Shown here piece by piece: positions 18,301-27,741 of a stretch of 64,000 nt of DNA. The position numbers and the translations under genes are program-made. The DNA is from CAVTLG01 sp963735495. GTDB taxonomy: Bacteria > Chloroflexota > Ktedonobacteria > Ktedonobacterales > Ktedonobacteraceae. Under the pieces are notes generated by a model that worked only from the letters and a program-made list of their open reading frames with translations, was not told the origin of the DNA and searched no databases. Position 1 is the stretch's first letter; each line of letters begins with the position of its first letter. The stretch covers positions 62,001-126,000 of the forward strand of contig CAVTLG010000002.1 of assembly GCA_963735495.1 (NCBI GenBank), in the 5' to 3' direction.

Positions 18301-19320
18301 CATCGCGACATCTACCATTTCTGGAAATGTTGCAGTAAAGGCAGCAACACCCTCCACAAGCTTCAATAGCAGGTAACGCAAAAGTGTTGATTTGCCTGAT
18401 CCTGGATCGCCCAGTAATACCAATCGACGATGTTTCGCCAGCGCGCTATGTAGTGCATCTCGTTGCCGTACAGTCTGTTTTATCTTCTGTTGCAAGTATT
18501 TTTCGTAGAGAGGAAGTTCACCCTCGCGCTCAAGAGTTTCGTGTTCCGGGATGCCAAGCAACACATCAGGAAAGATAAAGACATCTGTCAGCGGAATGCT
18601 GATAGGACGGTTCATATCAACATGCATGATGCCTTTAAAGTCCAGCATCTTCCAACGCTCGTAGAGAGCATGGCGATACTGTTCCTCTAGCATAGCCATC
18701 TCTTCGTCAGCTAAAGCATGTGGTTTCGCACTCATTTCTTCGTGAATTTTTTGCAACACCAGCACTGTTTGTTCTGTATTCTGGGCGGTCCTATGCTCAT
18801 CCAGCAGTGAGACCTCCAGTTGAATGTATTCAATGATCGGTTGGAGCAGTTCGTCAAATTTCTCCAGGATAGGTGTAGCAAGTGACTCAGCAATATGTCT
18901 TTTTTGCTCGTGATCATATTCCCATGTGAAGCGTTGCGTAGTGAAAACATCGATAAAGATCTTTTCCACGATATCTCTTGTCAGTACCTGCTGCTCTTGC
19001 TGCATGCATTCCTGCATACCTACTAATATTTGCGGCAGATGATTGCCTATCTCCACACAGAGATTTTGCCAAGAACGCTGATCGTGATTACACCAGGGAG
19101 GAAGTGGTAATTCAAGATAATTTTCTTTGCGGCCACGTAGCTTAATCATTTCGATGCGCTCACCCAATGCATCAAGCGAGGCAAATCCTGCCGCAGGCAG
19201 TGCAGAGATACCAGCATAAAGAGGGTGCCCAGTAGAACCTCCAACTGCAGCAAGTGTGGCAAAAGAAACGCCAGCTATTGCTTTAAAAATGTCAATTCTA
19301 GCTATTTTCTTCTTTGGCAT
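15376..19320 (-). CDS. NACHT ATPase with C-terminal HEAT repeats (bacterial NLR-like)
   Basis: 1314 residues as read. A short hydrophobic N-terminal stretch (FATLAAVGGSTGHPLYAG) precedes a helical region. The NACHT domain has Walker A LLGDPGSGKST (~303-313) and Walker B FLLFDGLDEI (~393-402), followed by a winged-helix part with the NACHT-typical YGFLHLTFEEYFAA. From ~870 to the end there are about ten HEAT repeats, each near 33-40 residues (QPRVIDALLNAVTD, WRVRREAIKVLGQL). Proteins of this plan act in defence as STAND sensors that assemble on a trigger; the effector here is not evident. The stop codon lies in the terminal repeat of the adjoining ISAzo13, so the C-terminus is probably truncated and continued originally in the HEAT fragment at 11163-12416. 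Confidence 0.82.
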   Translation of the reverse strand: MPKKKIARIDIFKAIAGVSFATLAAVGGSTGHPLYAGISALPAAGFASLDALGERIEMIKLRGRKENYLELPLPPWCNHDQRSWQNLCVEIGNHLPQILVGMQECMQQEQQVLTRDIVEKIFIDVFTTQRFTWEYDHEQKRHIAESLATPILEKFDELLQPIIEYIQLEVSLLDEHRTAQNTEQTVLVLQKIHEEMSAKPHALADEEMAMLEEQYRHALYERWKMLDFKGIMHVDMNRPISIPLTDVFIFPDVLLGIPEHETLEREGELPLYEKYLQQKIKQTVRQRDALHSALAKHRRLVLLGDPGSGKSTLLRYLLLKLVEGVAAFTATFPEMVDVAMAIPLYMPLAMYAEVLRSNVPGSRSLEDFLPIYLRDNYLGAYGDFIQEQLQQGNLFLLFDGLDEIPDTALRMDVAWHVEMFTQAHTTNRFIVTSRIVGYKAASLSAEYQAYTLADFNEDQIRKFAQQWCPAYEYWVQDVRESQYLEDAATREAESLFNATQSKPGVKRLAVNPLLLTILALIQRQGIELPSHRVELFELCAITLIDTWVKAKGRGHTTRFDKNGLIKILRPLAFWMHEHPAVGAIPEEELHDQIVRQLVGRMISEHEATMMAEQFLETVRGKTGILVERGKARYGFLHLTFEEYFAALELEKRKDKHAFIRAHLHDPRWREVVLLTVGTTGILRSDEEEVTELVHDVIANAGSPYEQYLHRDLLFAGLCLADDVGVNVACEKELLEEIICLYLTSPFEGFRTSCATVLTEWNSTKIAEKAGQLIFPLLRQWTQLTHSPRVFSATSPFDKVLAEHIEQSATAYQATVIKQLRFHITVLLAHTQTLDKLDWRASLLGIVSEERVRERMRDVFTQYADRQMCITEALLVALSDPDKYIRQNAIIAIQRSDMAQQPRVMDALLAAVFDTNYKVSEAALAALGQYSGARTGVIEALQKVLSCNGHAYVRRAAVRALGQFARSQPRVISMLLVALTDIDDNLVREAAATALAKVGQRQAYVVDALLIALADSDEDVREAAADALAKLCERKKADAIDTLLIAVTDPTANAIELAANAIGQLSSNPTYVTEILLRSFSNADRAREAAANVLGIFGEGQIHTIDVLLTSLTSSASWSLKVGVAKALRYLGEGQPRVINMLLSILSKSPSSPLRREVVRVLRQLNAGEPRIIDALLNAVTDASWRVRREAIKVLGQLNYKDLRVIDALLNAVTDASWSVRRTAVRALTSLDKRQPRILDTLLTALADHWLKEAVVDVLGNFNYGEPRVVEEFLLALIDWSMDVQKEAIQALGSLIKAQPEVTQKLLWALGKLKD

Positions 19321-19543
19321 ATTACACCTTTGCTGTTGTCCGGTGCTCTCTTCTCGCTACAAACATACATAGAAATGTGCTTCTAGCAAACTGCGATTTT
19401 ATTATACACGACGAAATAATAAAAACCGTATCAAAATAATGAGCAAGCATTGCATCATCGCATGTGAAAGAGGCTGGCAACCTTTGTATAGCGTTGCCAC
19501 AGGAGTAGAGTGAAAGTAAGAGCAGCATTCTCGTTTTTCTCCG

Positions 19544-19584
19544 TCAAGAAACAGGTGAGATATCGATTCTCGCCTGTTTCTTGA
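19544..19584. promoter_or_regulatory. Strong hairpin upstream of the NACHT-HEAT gene
   Basis: 17-nt arms (TCAAGAAACAGGTGAGA and TCTCGCCTGTTTCTTGA) with one mismatch around TATCGAT. It lies 224 bp before the minus-strand NACHT-HEAT start and about 520 bp before the plus-strand NACHT gene. It could be a terminator-like insulator or a regulator site; no T-run follows directly. Confidence 0.45.
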
Positions 19585-19756
19585 GAAGGACATGGTTTGT
19601 TATGATTTAGGATTGAGTCATATTTCACATAATTACTGGTGGATGGGGCGTTGTTCAGCTTGACTCCCTGCTATGGAATCAAGCGTCGGAGTGATACACG
19701 AGAAAGAAGAGGCTCGCGTATGAATGACGTTTTTGCTTGCTTGTACCTTGTTCCTG

Positions 19757-19895
19757 CTCTAGTACTAGAGTGCCGCTTATCTTGTGAGATGGCTTCCAGA
19801 GTGCATTCACCTGTCCGTTGACGTGAATTGGCTATCGGCCTCCCAAGCCTACTTACTTTACTTCACTTATTGTAAACGGCACTCTAGCACTAGAG
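19757..19895. repeat. MITE-like element, 139 bp
   Basis: Ends CTCTAGTACTAGAGTGCCG and CGGCACTCTAGCACTAGAG form 19-bp inverted repeats with one mismatch. The outer 14 bp of the left end is itself a perfect palindrome. There is no coding capacity. It lies in the divergent spacer between the two NACHT genes. Confidence 0.55.
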
Positions 19896-20104
19896 GGGCT
19901 TCGTTTGCACATCCAGCGTGAGGAACATACCGACAAGCTTCCCCCACTGAATGAGAGTTGATTGCAAGCGGAAAATGACTTGTGAGTCATCACCCGATAT
20001 ACATTGGTTTCTCTACCTCTGCTTCGTTTACTATAGTAGATATCTATCAAACTTTATCCTTCCGTGTGTTACTGCGCGAAAGACAACGTCTTGGGAGAGA
20101 TCTT

Positions 20105-23100
20105 ATGGTATTGCAACTGGCTGCCCAATCCACGAATTTTCTTATATATGCAGAGTTGATTGCTCTGCATCGTAATGGGTACCAGTTATGGTATTCTTCT
20201 CCCCACGCTGCTCCCATGCCAACATCGTCTGTACCGGTTTTGGTTCCTGCTACTAGTAGTTGGGACCCGACTATTACTGCTGCTGTCATTGGTGCAACGG
20301 CGGCGCTTGTCGCTGCGCTTCTTGCTGTGGGGGTCGCAATCTATCAAACACGACAAAGCCACAAAACAGAGCATGAGAAAGATGAACTCCAACTCCGTCA
20401 CGATCAGGAGATGGAGCGTTTTCGTCGTGAATTAGATGTGCAGTATCATGAAAAAGAGCAAGAGAAACAGCGGGAGGAAGCTGCACAGCATGAGATGCTC
20501 ATGGCACAAAATAACCTTGCCAGGGCGGTCGCATATCGCAAAGCGTTACATCTCGATCCACAGATTTCGCACCTTCAGGTTCTTGATATGCAACGCCCTT
20601 TGGAAGTTGCAAATATCTATGTACGTGTATATGTTCATGAAGATACCGTCGTGCGTTATGCTATTGATCCGGCTCTTGCCACAGCAGCGCAGCAACGAGA
20701 CCCCGATAGCTTTTTTCAGGCGAAGCACCATTATCTAGAGCAACGTGTTGTGACCGCAATTGATCCAGATGCAGTTATCCATAAGTATCGTCGATGTGTG
20801 ATCGTTGGCGATCCTGGGGCTGGGAAGACTACGTTGCTCAAGTATCTTGTGCTGATGCTGGCTGATGGTAAGTATCCAGATCTCGCGGATCTCCCGATCC
20901 ACGTAGAACTGAATGCTTTTGCCTCTTCCGAAGAGCGGGACGTGCTGGATTATGCAGCGCATCGATGGGAAGAACGCTATGCGTTTCCCCAGACGGAGGC
21001 GCGGAGCTATATGAATACGATGCTCAGGGATGGAAAGGCAATTCTGTTGCTCGATGCCTTAGATGAAACTGTTATGGGAGAGCAGCCCGCACAAGCCGAT
21101 GCGTCGTATCAGAAAGTCTGGGAAGCCATTATGCGTCTCGCTACTCGTTATCCCTCAGCCTGTATCGTTGTGACTGCTCGCAAAGCAGGGTATCAGCAGC
21201 ATCGACCGCTTGATGGCTTCACTGTTGTAGAAGTGATGGACTTCCAACGTAAGGATATTCGTCAGTTTGTTGATAACTGGTTTCGCAGTATGCAAGAAGG
21301 GGCGAGAGTGGCCAGCGCTACCGATCTCATTGCGCGCCTGAATCGTAACCCTCGCATTCAGGCACTTGCTGCCAATCCGCTCCTCCTATCGTTGATTGTC
21401 CTTGTCTACGAAGCACAACTGGATTTACCAGATCGACGAGCAGAACTGTACCGCGAGTGTGTCGATGTCTTACTTGCTAAGTGGGATGCCAAACGCAATA
21501 TTCGGCGACGACGCAGCTTTAACCCTGACCAGAAACGGCAATTGCTGGCAGAAGTAGCCTGGCGTTTTCATCAACAAGGACGACGCTACTTTCCAGAGCA
21601 GGACCTCTTTGCAGAAATCGCTTATTTCTTACCGGCATTAGGTCTATCTGCAGAGGACAATCAGCAAGTGCTCCAAGAGATTGCGAGTGAAAACGGATTG
21701 CTTAAAGAGCAGGCACATGGCTGGTATGGCTTCTTACACCTGACCCTCCAGGAATATTTTGCCGCCACTGCTGTCAATGATCAGAGCCGATTCGCAACAC
21801 TGGTCTCGCAGAGTGCTGATCCCTGGTGGGAGGAAGTCTTACTCTTGTATGCTGGACAAACTTCCGATGCCAGTCCCCTCTTGCTCTATTTATTGGGCAA
21901 GGATGCTACGAATCCAGGAAAGGACGATCTCTTCCATACAAACCTCCTGATGGCAGGACGCTGTTTGGCGTCTTCTCCTACCATTCGACAAAAGGGCTTG
22001 CGCGAGGAAGTAATCGAACGTATTATTGCCCTCTTCCTACAGAATTCTTACTATCGGCTCAGGGAGCAGGTGGTAGATATCTTGGTCATGATTGGCGGTG
22101 ATATTGTGACCTCTCGATTAGTCGTACTGGTCAAGGATAACCAGATTACTGACTGGCACCGTGATGCTATTGCTAGGGCACTGAAGCGATTGGGTAAGGG
22201 GTCGATAGCACAAGATCTAGTGGAATTGCTCAAGGATAGCCAAATTACTGAGCATGGACGTGGCCGCATTGCCTTGGCACTAGGACAGTTAGGGGAGACG
22301 TCAGTGGCACAAGATCTAGTGGAATTGCTCAAGGATAGCCAAATTACTGAGCATGGACGTGGCCGCATTGCCTTGGCTTTGGGACTGCTAGGGGAGACGT
22401 CAGTGGCACCGGACTTGGTAGAGATGCTCAAAGATAGCCAGATTGCTAATGAGGTAAGTGGCAACATTGCTGGCGCACTGGAGATGCTAAAGGAGAGGTC
22501 AGTCGTGCCGGATCTGGTGGAGATGCTCAAAGATAGCCAGATTGATGAGGACGTGCGGAGCAGGATTGCCTTAACCTTGGCACATCTAGAAGAGCGGTCA
22601 ATAGTGCCGGATTTAGTGGAAATGCTTAAGGATGATCAGATTTCTGATCTAGCATATGGGAATATTGCCTTAGCCTTGGTACATCTAGGGGAGAGATCAG
22701 TCGTGCCGGATCTGGTGAAGATGCTTAAGGATGGTCAGGTTTCTAACAAGGCACGTATGATCAGTGCCGAGGCACTGGGGAAACTAGGGGAGAGGTCAGT
22801 CGTGCCGGATCTGGTGAAGATGCTCAAAGATAGCCAGATTGATACTAGGACGCGAGGTAGCATTGCTTGGGCATTAGGAATGCTAAGGGAGAGGTCAGTC
22901 GTGCCGGATCTGGTGAAGATGCTCAAAGATAGCCAGGTTGATAACAGAACGCGAGACAGCATTGCCTGGGCATTAGGAGAGCTAGGGGAGAGGTCAGTCG
23001 TGCCGGATCTGGTGGAGATGCTCAAAGATAGCCAGATTGATACTAGGGCATGCAGTGGGATTGCCAGGGCAATTGGTAATCTCGTAGAGGACGAAGAAAC

Positions 23101-23278
23101 GATGAAAACATGTGTTGTGCTGTTATCCCATACGCCTGCGAGTGTTGCAGATGCCATTTATAACGCATTATGGTATATGAGTCGCAGGGCGGAGGTTACA
23201 ATTGTTGTGGGTGATGACGGCAGTGGTGAGATGGTGAAATTTGTGCCTTGGCAGGGTGGGATGAAGGGGGGAATATAA
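20105..23278 (+). CDS. Membrane-anchored NACHT ATPase with HEAT-like repeats
   Basis: About 1057 residues. A transmembrane helix (ITAAVIGATAALVAALLAVGVAIYQT, residues ~56-82) is followed by a charged coiled coil (~85-140). The NACHT domain has Walker A IVGDPGAGKTT (~233) and Walker B AILLLDALDET (~313), and the NACHT-typical YGFLHLTLQEYFAA. From ~690 to ~1000 there are nine or so 33-residue repeats (SVVPDLVEMLKDSQI ...), several almost identical at DNA level. The ATG at 20105 is chosen for GGGAGAG 5 nt upstream; an earlier ATG at 19982 lacks an RBS and adds unconserved sequence. The plan suggests a membrane-associated NLR-like sensor, possibly of phage infection. It diverges from the NACHT-HEAT gene to the left. 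Confidence 0.82.
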   Translation: MVLQLAAQSTNFLIYAELIALHRNGYQLWYSSPHAAPMPTSSVPVLVPATSSWDPTITAAVIGATAALVAALLAVGVAIYQTRQSHKTEHEKDELQLRHDQEMERFRRELDVQYHEKEQEKQREEAAQHEMLMAQNNLARAVAYRKALHLDPQISHLQVLDMQRPLEVANIYVRVYVHEDTVVRYAIDPALATAAQQRDPDSFFQAKHHYLEQRVVTAIDPDAVIHKYRRCVIVGDPGAGKTTLLKYLVLMLADGKYPDLADLPIHVELNAFASSEERDVLDYAAHRWEERYAFPQTEARSYMNTMLRDGKAILLLDALDETVMGEQPAQADASYQKVWEAIMRLATRYPSACIVVTARKAGYQQHRPLDGFTVVEVMDFQRKDIRQFVDNWFRSMQEGARVASATDLIARLNRNPRIQALAANPLLLSLIVLVYEAQLDLPDRRAELYRECVDVLLAKWDAKRNIRRRRSFNPDQKRQLLAEVAWRFHQQGRRYFPEQDLFAEIAYFLPALGLSAEDNQQVLQEIASENGLLKEQAHGWYGFLHLTLQEYFAATAVNDQSRFATLVSQSADPWWEEVLLLYAGQTSDASPLLLYLLGKDATNPGKDDLFHTNLLMAGRCLASSPTIRQKGLREEVIERIIALFLQNSYYRLREQVVDILVMIGGDIVTSRLVVLVKDNQITDWHRDAIARALKRLGKGSIAQDLVELLKDSQITEHGRGRIALALGQLGETSVAQDLVELLKDSQITEHGRGRIALALGLLGETSVAPDLVEMLKDSQIANEVSGNIAGALEMLKERSVVPDLVEMLKDSQIDEDVRSRIALTLAHLEERSIVPDLVEMLKDDQISDLAYGNIALALVHLGERSVVPDLVKMLKDGQVSNKARMISAEALGKLGERSVVPDLVKMLKDSQIDTRTRGSIAWALGMLRERSVVPDLVKMLKDSQVDNRTRDSIAWALGELGERSVVPDLVEMLKDSQIDTRACSGIARAIGNLVEDEETMKTCVVLLSHTPASVADAIYNALWYMSRRAEVTIVVGDDGSGEMVKFVPWQGGMKGGI
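22211..23060 (+). repeat. Tandem 99-nt coding repeats
   Basis: Units of 99 nt inside the NACHT gene. The units starting at 22211 and 22310 share about 68 identical bases in a row, and later units share the block around gtcgtgccggatctggtg with very few changes. Each encodes one HEAT-like helix pair. Confidence 0.85.
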
Positions 23279-24115
23279 TTCATGAAAATCCTTTCTGGAT
23301 GCTCACAGCCTGAAGGCGTGGGAGTGTAAATATTGGAATTAAGTTGTTGGCCTTTCATCAATTATCCTGGCGAGAGCGGTTTCCTCCTCTGGCTTCTCAA
23401 GCCAAGTTCCAGGGAACGGGTCAAGGAAGACTCCCCTCTGATCAGCAGAGTAATTGCCAAAAGATCAACAGCTTAATTAGTCTGGCTCACTTTTGGTGAT
23501 GCTTCGATGCTCTCAACTCAGCCTCGCCTCGTAAGAAGCCGCTTTTCTCATTCGTCCATCTGTATTTCTGTCCCAGTTCTTCTGGCCTTGTTTGAAGCCA
23601 CTCTCCATCACCAAAAGCGTGCCAGACCCGAGTATAAACCGGCTTTAATAGCGGTCAGTATCTATAGCAAGAAGAGGGTGATATATAGCGTTAACGACCA
23701 TCCCCGTTCACGATGGAGAAGCCTTTTATGGAAAATCGCGCTTTCAAGAAATTCCAGAGGCGCTCATCGAGCAGGGTCTGACCCGGCACGTACAACGCTA
23801 CACTAAGCGGCCAAGCGCCCGTTGCCACGGTCTCCTAATTCCATCAAATATCCCTGCCAGATCCCTGCGCCGATCAACCAGGACGCAATCTCCGCCCTGT
23901 TCTGCATGTTTGCCAACTTTCCTGGAACTCACGAGGGTGAATGTTTTGCTCACAAGAGGCCATTGATCATACGCTGTCTTGATCATCCCCTCTTTTTTTT
24001 CCAGATTGTCTTTCCTATCTTCCATCACGGAGAAACTCTGGCTTTGCTCATGATATCACGTGCTTTTGCTATTTGCTGAAGTACAAGCAGGATAGACGTC
24101 TGAAACGCCAACGAT
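23279..24115. other. Long non-coding stretch
   Basis: No gene with a recognisable product, RBS or promoter was found on either strand. A short plus-strand reading near 23710-23810 (GEAFYGKSRFQEIPEALIEQ) looks protein-like and may be a decayed gene, but nothing certain can be said. Confidence 0.4.
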
Positions 24116-27100
24116 CTAAGCACTTACGGCTAAGGCATCAAGTTCATATACCTCAACCATTTCTGCACCAAGAATTTCCTTCAACTTCTTACACACGTCT
24201 TCACTATAATACATAGTATCATCGCCAGGAGTTAAGCGCACCGTCCACTCAGCGTTCTCAACCAAAATCTCATAATGGTCGCGTCCGGGTTGCTCTTGCA
24301 AGCAGCGATAGACATCTTGTAACTTCATCATATCATTCGAGACGGCAATCTCGTCATTCCCGCTGAGCCTAATTTTCAGCCAGATCTGATAGCGCTTGCG
24401 ATTCATTTCCTCCTCGACGGCATGCAGTTTTTGCGCGCTATTACAGAGGATACCAGGTTCGTCACGATGCACCTGCACCTCGCCACGCACAATCACCACA
24501 GCGTTCTCAACCCATACGTCAGCGGTCTCTTCATAAGTACGAGGAAAGACCGTGACCCCAATCGTCCCATTGATATCCTCCAATTGCACCACGCACATCG
24601 TGTCACCCTTTTTCGTGGTGATACGCCGCGCCTCCTTGATGGAACCGCATAAGACAACCTTCTGCTTATCCAACTCGTCCGTAATCTCAGCACTCGTATG
24701 GGTGACTTTATCCTTGATGAGTTCGGTCAGATACGATAAGGGGTGCTTGGAGATATAGACCCCCATTAACTCTTTTTCCCATTCCAGCAACTCTTTGCGC
24801 GAGATTTCTTTGGCATGCTGGTCCAGAGCGAAATCTAAGGAGGAACTGGTTTCTACCATTTCCTCGAACAGACTAACCATGCCACGTTCTTTGGCCGCGC
24901 GCTCATTTTTGCCAAACTGCATCGCACGCTCGACGGAAGCAAGCAACTGGTGCCGTTTGTCTGCCCCAACGAATGAGTCCATCGCCCCAGCTTTGATCAG
25001 GGTCTCCATGGCTCCTTTGCCCACGAATTTGGGATCGACCCGCGTACAGAAGTCGGCCAGCGATTTAAATGGTCCCCCTTCACTCCTGACCCGCGTGATT
25101 TCCGTGATCGGGCCTTCACCTATGCCTTTGATCGCCAGCAAACCAAAGCGCACCCCTTTATTCTCGACCGTGAACCCTCGGTCGCTCTTATTGACATCTG
25201 GCCCCATGATCTCCACGTTCATGCGTTTACACTCGGCAATGGCATTGGCGATCTTTTTGGCATCGGCAGCCTCGGTCGTCATCGTCGCCGCCATGAACTC
25301 AGCGGTATAATTGCCTTTGAGATAGGCGGTATAGAAAGCAACCACCGCATAGCTGGCCGCGTGCGCCTTGTTAAACCCATAGCCCCCGAACGGCATCACC
25401 AGGGTAAAGAGTTCCTCGGCCACCTCCTGCTTCACGCCATTGTTCACACAACCCTTGACAAAGTCACCTCTGTACGCCTCGACCTCATCCATCTTCTTTT
25501 TACTGAGCGCCTTACGGAACTTGTTGACCTTGCCCCAGGAAAAGCCCGCCAGGTTCACTCCAATGAAGAGCACCTGGTCCTGATACACGATAATGCCATA
25601 CGATTTCGGACAGCCACTCCGAGAGGCGTGGGTCCAGGTAGGTGACTTTCTTTTTGCCATGTTTGGCGGCAATAAAGTCGGGAATACTATCCATCGGACC
25701 AGGACGATACAGGGCAATCATCGCCATCACATCTTCGACACGCGTTGGCTTGAGTTGCTTGATATACTCACGCATCTTGGGACCTTCCAACTGGAAGACG
25801 CCGGTTGTTTCTCCGCTGGCAAGCAACTCAAACGCTTTGCGGCGCTTCTCATTCTGTACTTCGTCGCCCTCGACCTCGTCGAGGGGCACTTTCTCCAGGA
25901 TCACCTCTTCCCCGCGCGATTGTTTGATGTACTTGAGCGTATTATCCAGAATAGTCAGGTTGGAGAGACCCAGAAAGTCAAACTTGATCAGGCCCAGTTC
26001 TTCGAGGTGCATCTGCTCGTATTGGGTGATACGTCCCTTACTGGGATCTTTGGGGTCGCGTAGCTGGAGCGGGACAAAATGCTCAAGCGCCTCGTTGGCC
26101 ACGATCACCCCTGCCGCATGCACACCGGTCGTTCGCACCGAGCCTTCCAACTTCAGGGCCTGATCGAGCAGCTCTTGCGCCTGTGAACTTTCTTTGTACA
26201 GAGCATTGAGTTCTTTAACGCTATCCAGCGATCCCTGTAAGGTCACTTTTGGACCTGTGGGAATGAGGCGAGTGATACGATCCCCGATGTCCTGCAATCC
26301 CATCACCCGCGCAACGTCTTTGACTGCGGCCTTCGCGGCCATCGTGTTAAACGTCACCATTTGCGCCACACAATCAGTGCCATATTTGCTCGCGACGTAT
26401 TCGATCACCTCTTCACGCCGATTATCTGGGAAATCCATGTCGATATCAGGCATATCAGCGCGCTCGGTGTTAAAAAACCGTTCAAAAGGCAGTTGATAGC
26501 GTAGTGGATCGACATTGGTAATACCCAACGAGTACGCCAGAAGACTGCCCGCAGCAGAACCCCTGGCCGAGCAGCGGATATCATGGGAACGGGCATAGTT
26601 CACAAAGTCCCACTCAATCAGGAAATACGGCACAAAGCCTTTTTGCGCGATCATATTAAATTCATAGTCGAGCTGCTGGACTGCTCGTTCGGTTACTTCG
26701 CCAAAGCGCTCTTGCAGACCTTGCATGCATAGCGCGTGGAGATAGTCATCTGCGCTATTGTACCCGAAAGGAACCGGATAGTTGGGCAGTTGCGCTTTAT
26801 ACGCCAGTGGATCAACGCTGCACTGCTCCGCGATACGCACACTATTCGCCAGAGCGTCAGGCAGCTCCGGGAAGAGCAACGCCATCTCCTCTGGACTCTT
26901 GAGGTAATATTCCTCACTATCAAATTTCATCTTTCGTTTCGGAGAATCACGCTGTTGGACCGTTTGCACACAGAGTAATACGTCATGCGATCCAGCATCG
27001 CCCGCCTCAATATAATGCAGGTCGTTGGTGGCAACCATCTCAATGCCCAGGTCCTTGTGCATCTGATAGAGCATCTGGTTCAACTTCCCCTGAGGCGAAA

Positions 27101-27656
27101 CCTTGCCATCCCAGAAGCCATGATGCTCTTGAATTTCGAGATAGAAGTTCTCTGGCCCAAAGACATCCTGATACCAGCGAGCCGTTTTGTAGGCTTCTTC
27201 TGTTTGTTCTTTGAGCAGCATTTTTGGTATTTCACCAGAAAGACAGGAGGAGGTGACGATTAAACCCTCTGCATATTTTTGCAGAACATGCTTATCGATA
27301 CGTGGTCGCATGTGCCACCCCTCCGTATGGGCAATGGTCGTCAATTTCATAAGGTTGTAGTAGCCAATATTATTTTTTGCTAATACGAGCAGATGATGAT
27401 AATCATCACTAAATCGTTTGGAGTGGTCGTGCATGTTTTCAGTCAAATAGGTTTCGATCCCGATGATCGGATTGATCCCGCCCGCTTTGCATACTTTGTA
27501 AAATTCAAGTGCTCCATACATCGCGCCGTGATCAGTAATCGCGAGATGGTTCATCCCCAGAGCTTTTGCCTGCTGGACGAGTTTCTTCGTACGACTAAAT
27601 CCATCCAATAACGAATATTCAGTATGAACATGTAAATGCGCAAAATCTTTCGACAC
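24116..27656 (-). pseudogene. dnaE: DNA polymerase III alpha subunit, frameshifted
   Basis: The replicative polymerase catalytic subunit. The N-terminal PHP domain begins HLHVHTEYSLLDG. The palm has PDIDMDFPDNRREE (~400), followed by SVRTTGVHAAGVIVA and ALYRPGPMDSIPDFI. The fingers and C-terminus continue in the next frame from SYGIIVYQDQVLFI through GYGFNKAHAASYAVVAFYTAYLK to the OB-fold and tail. The two frames join at one extra base in the AAA run at 25604-25606 on the coding strand. All conserved blocks are otherwise present, so the damage is a single indel. If real, the cell must carry another dnaE; if a sequence error, this is an intact ~1170-residue dnaE. No RBS problem is seen at 27656. 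It follows the lanthipeptide kinase gene by 85 nt on the same strand. Confidence 0.92.
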
Positions 27657-27741
27657 AAACCTACTCCTCCAAAAAATAGAAGAAGAAAAACAGAGAGATA
27701 AGCGTTCCGTCTGTCAACACCTCTTCAAAAACGGACAGGGA

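Noticed and set aside
23507..23806. Plus-strand reading of 99 codons in the long gap
   Set aside because: No RBS, no family and an odd composition; only noted as possible decay.
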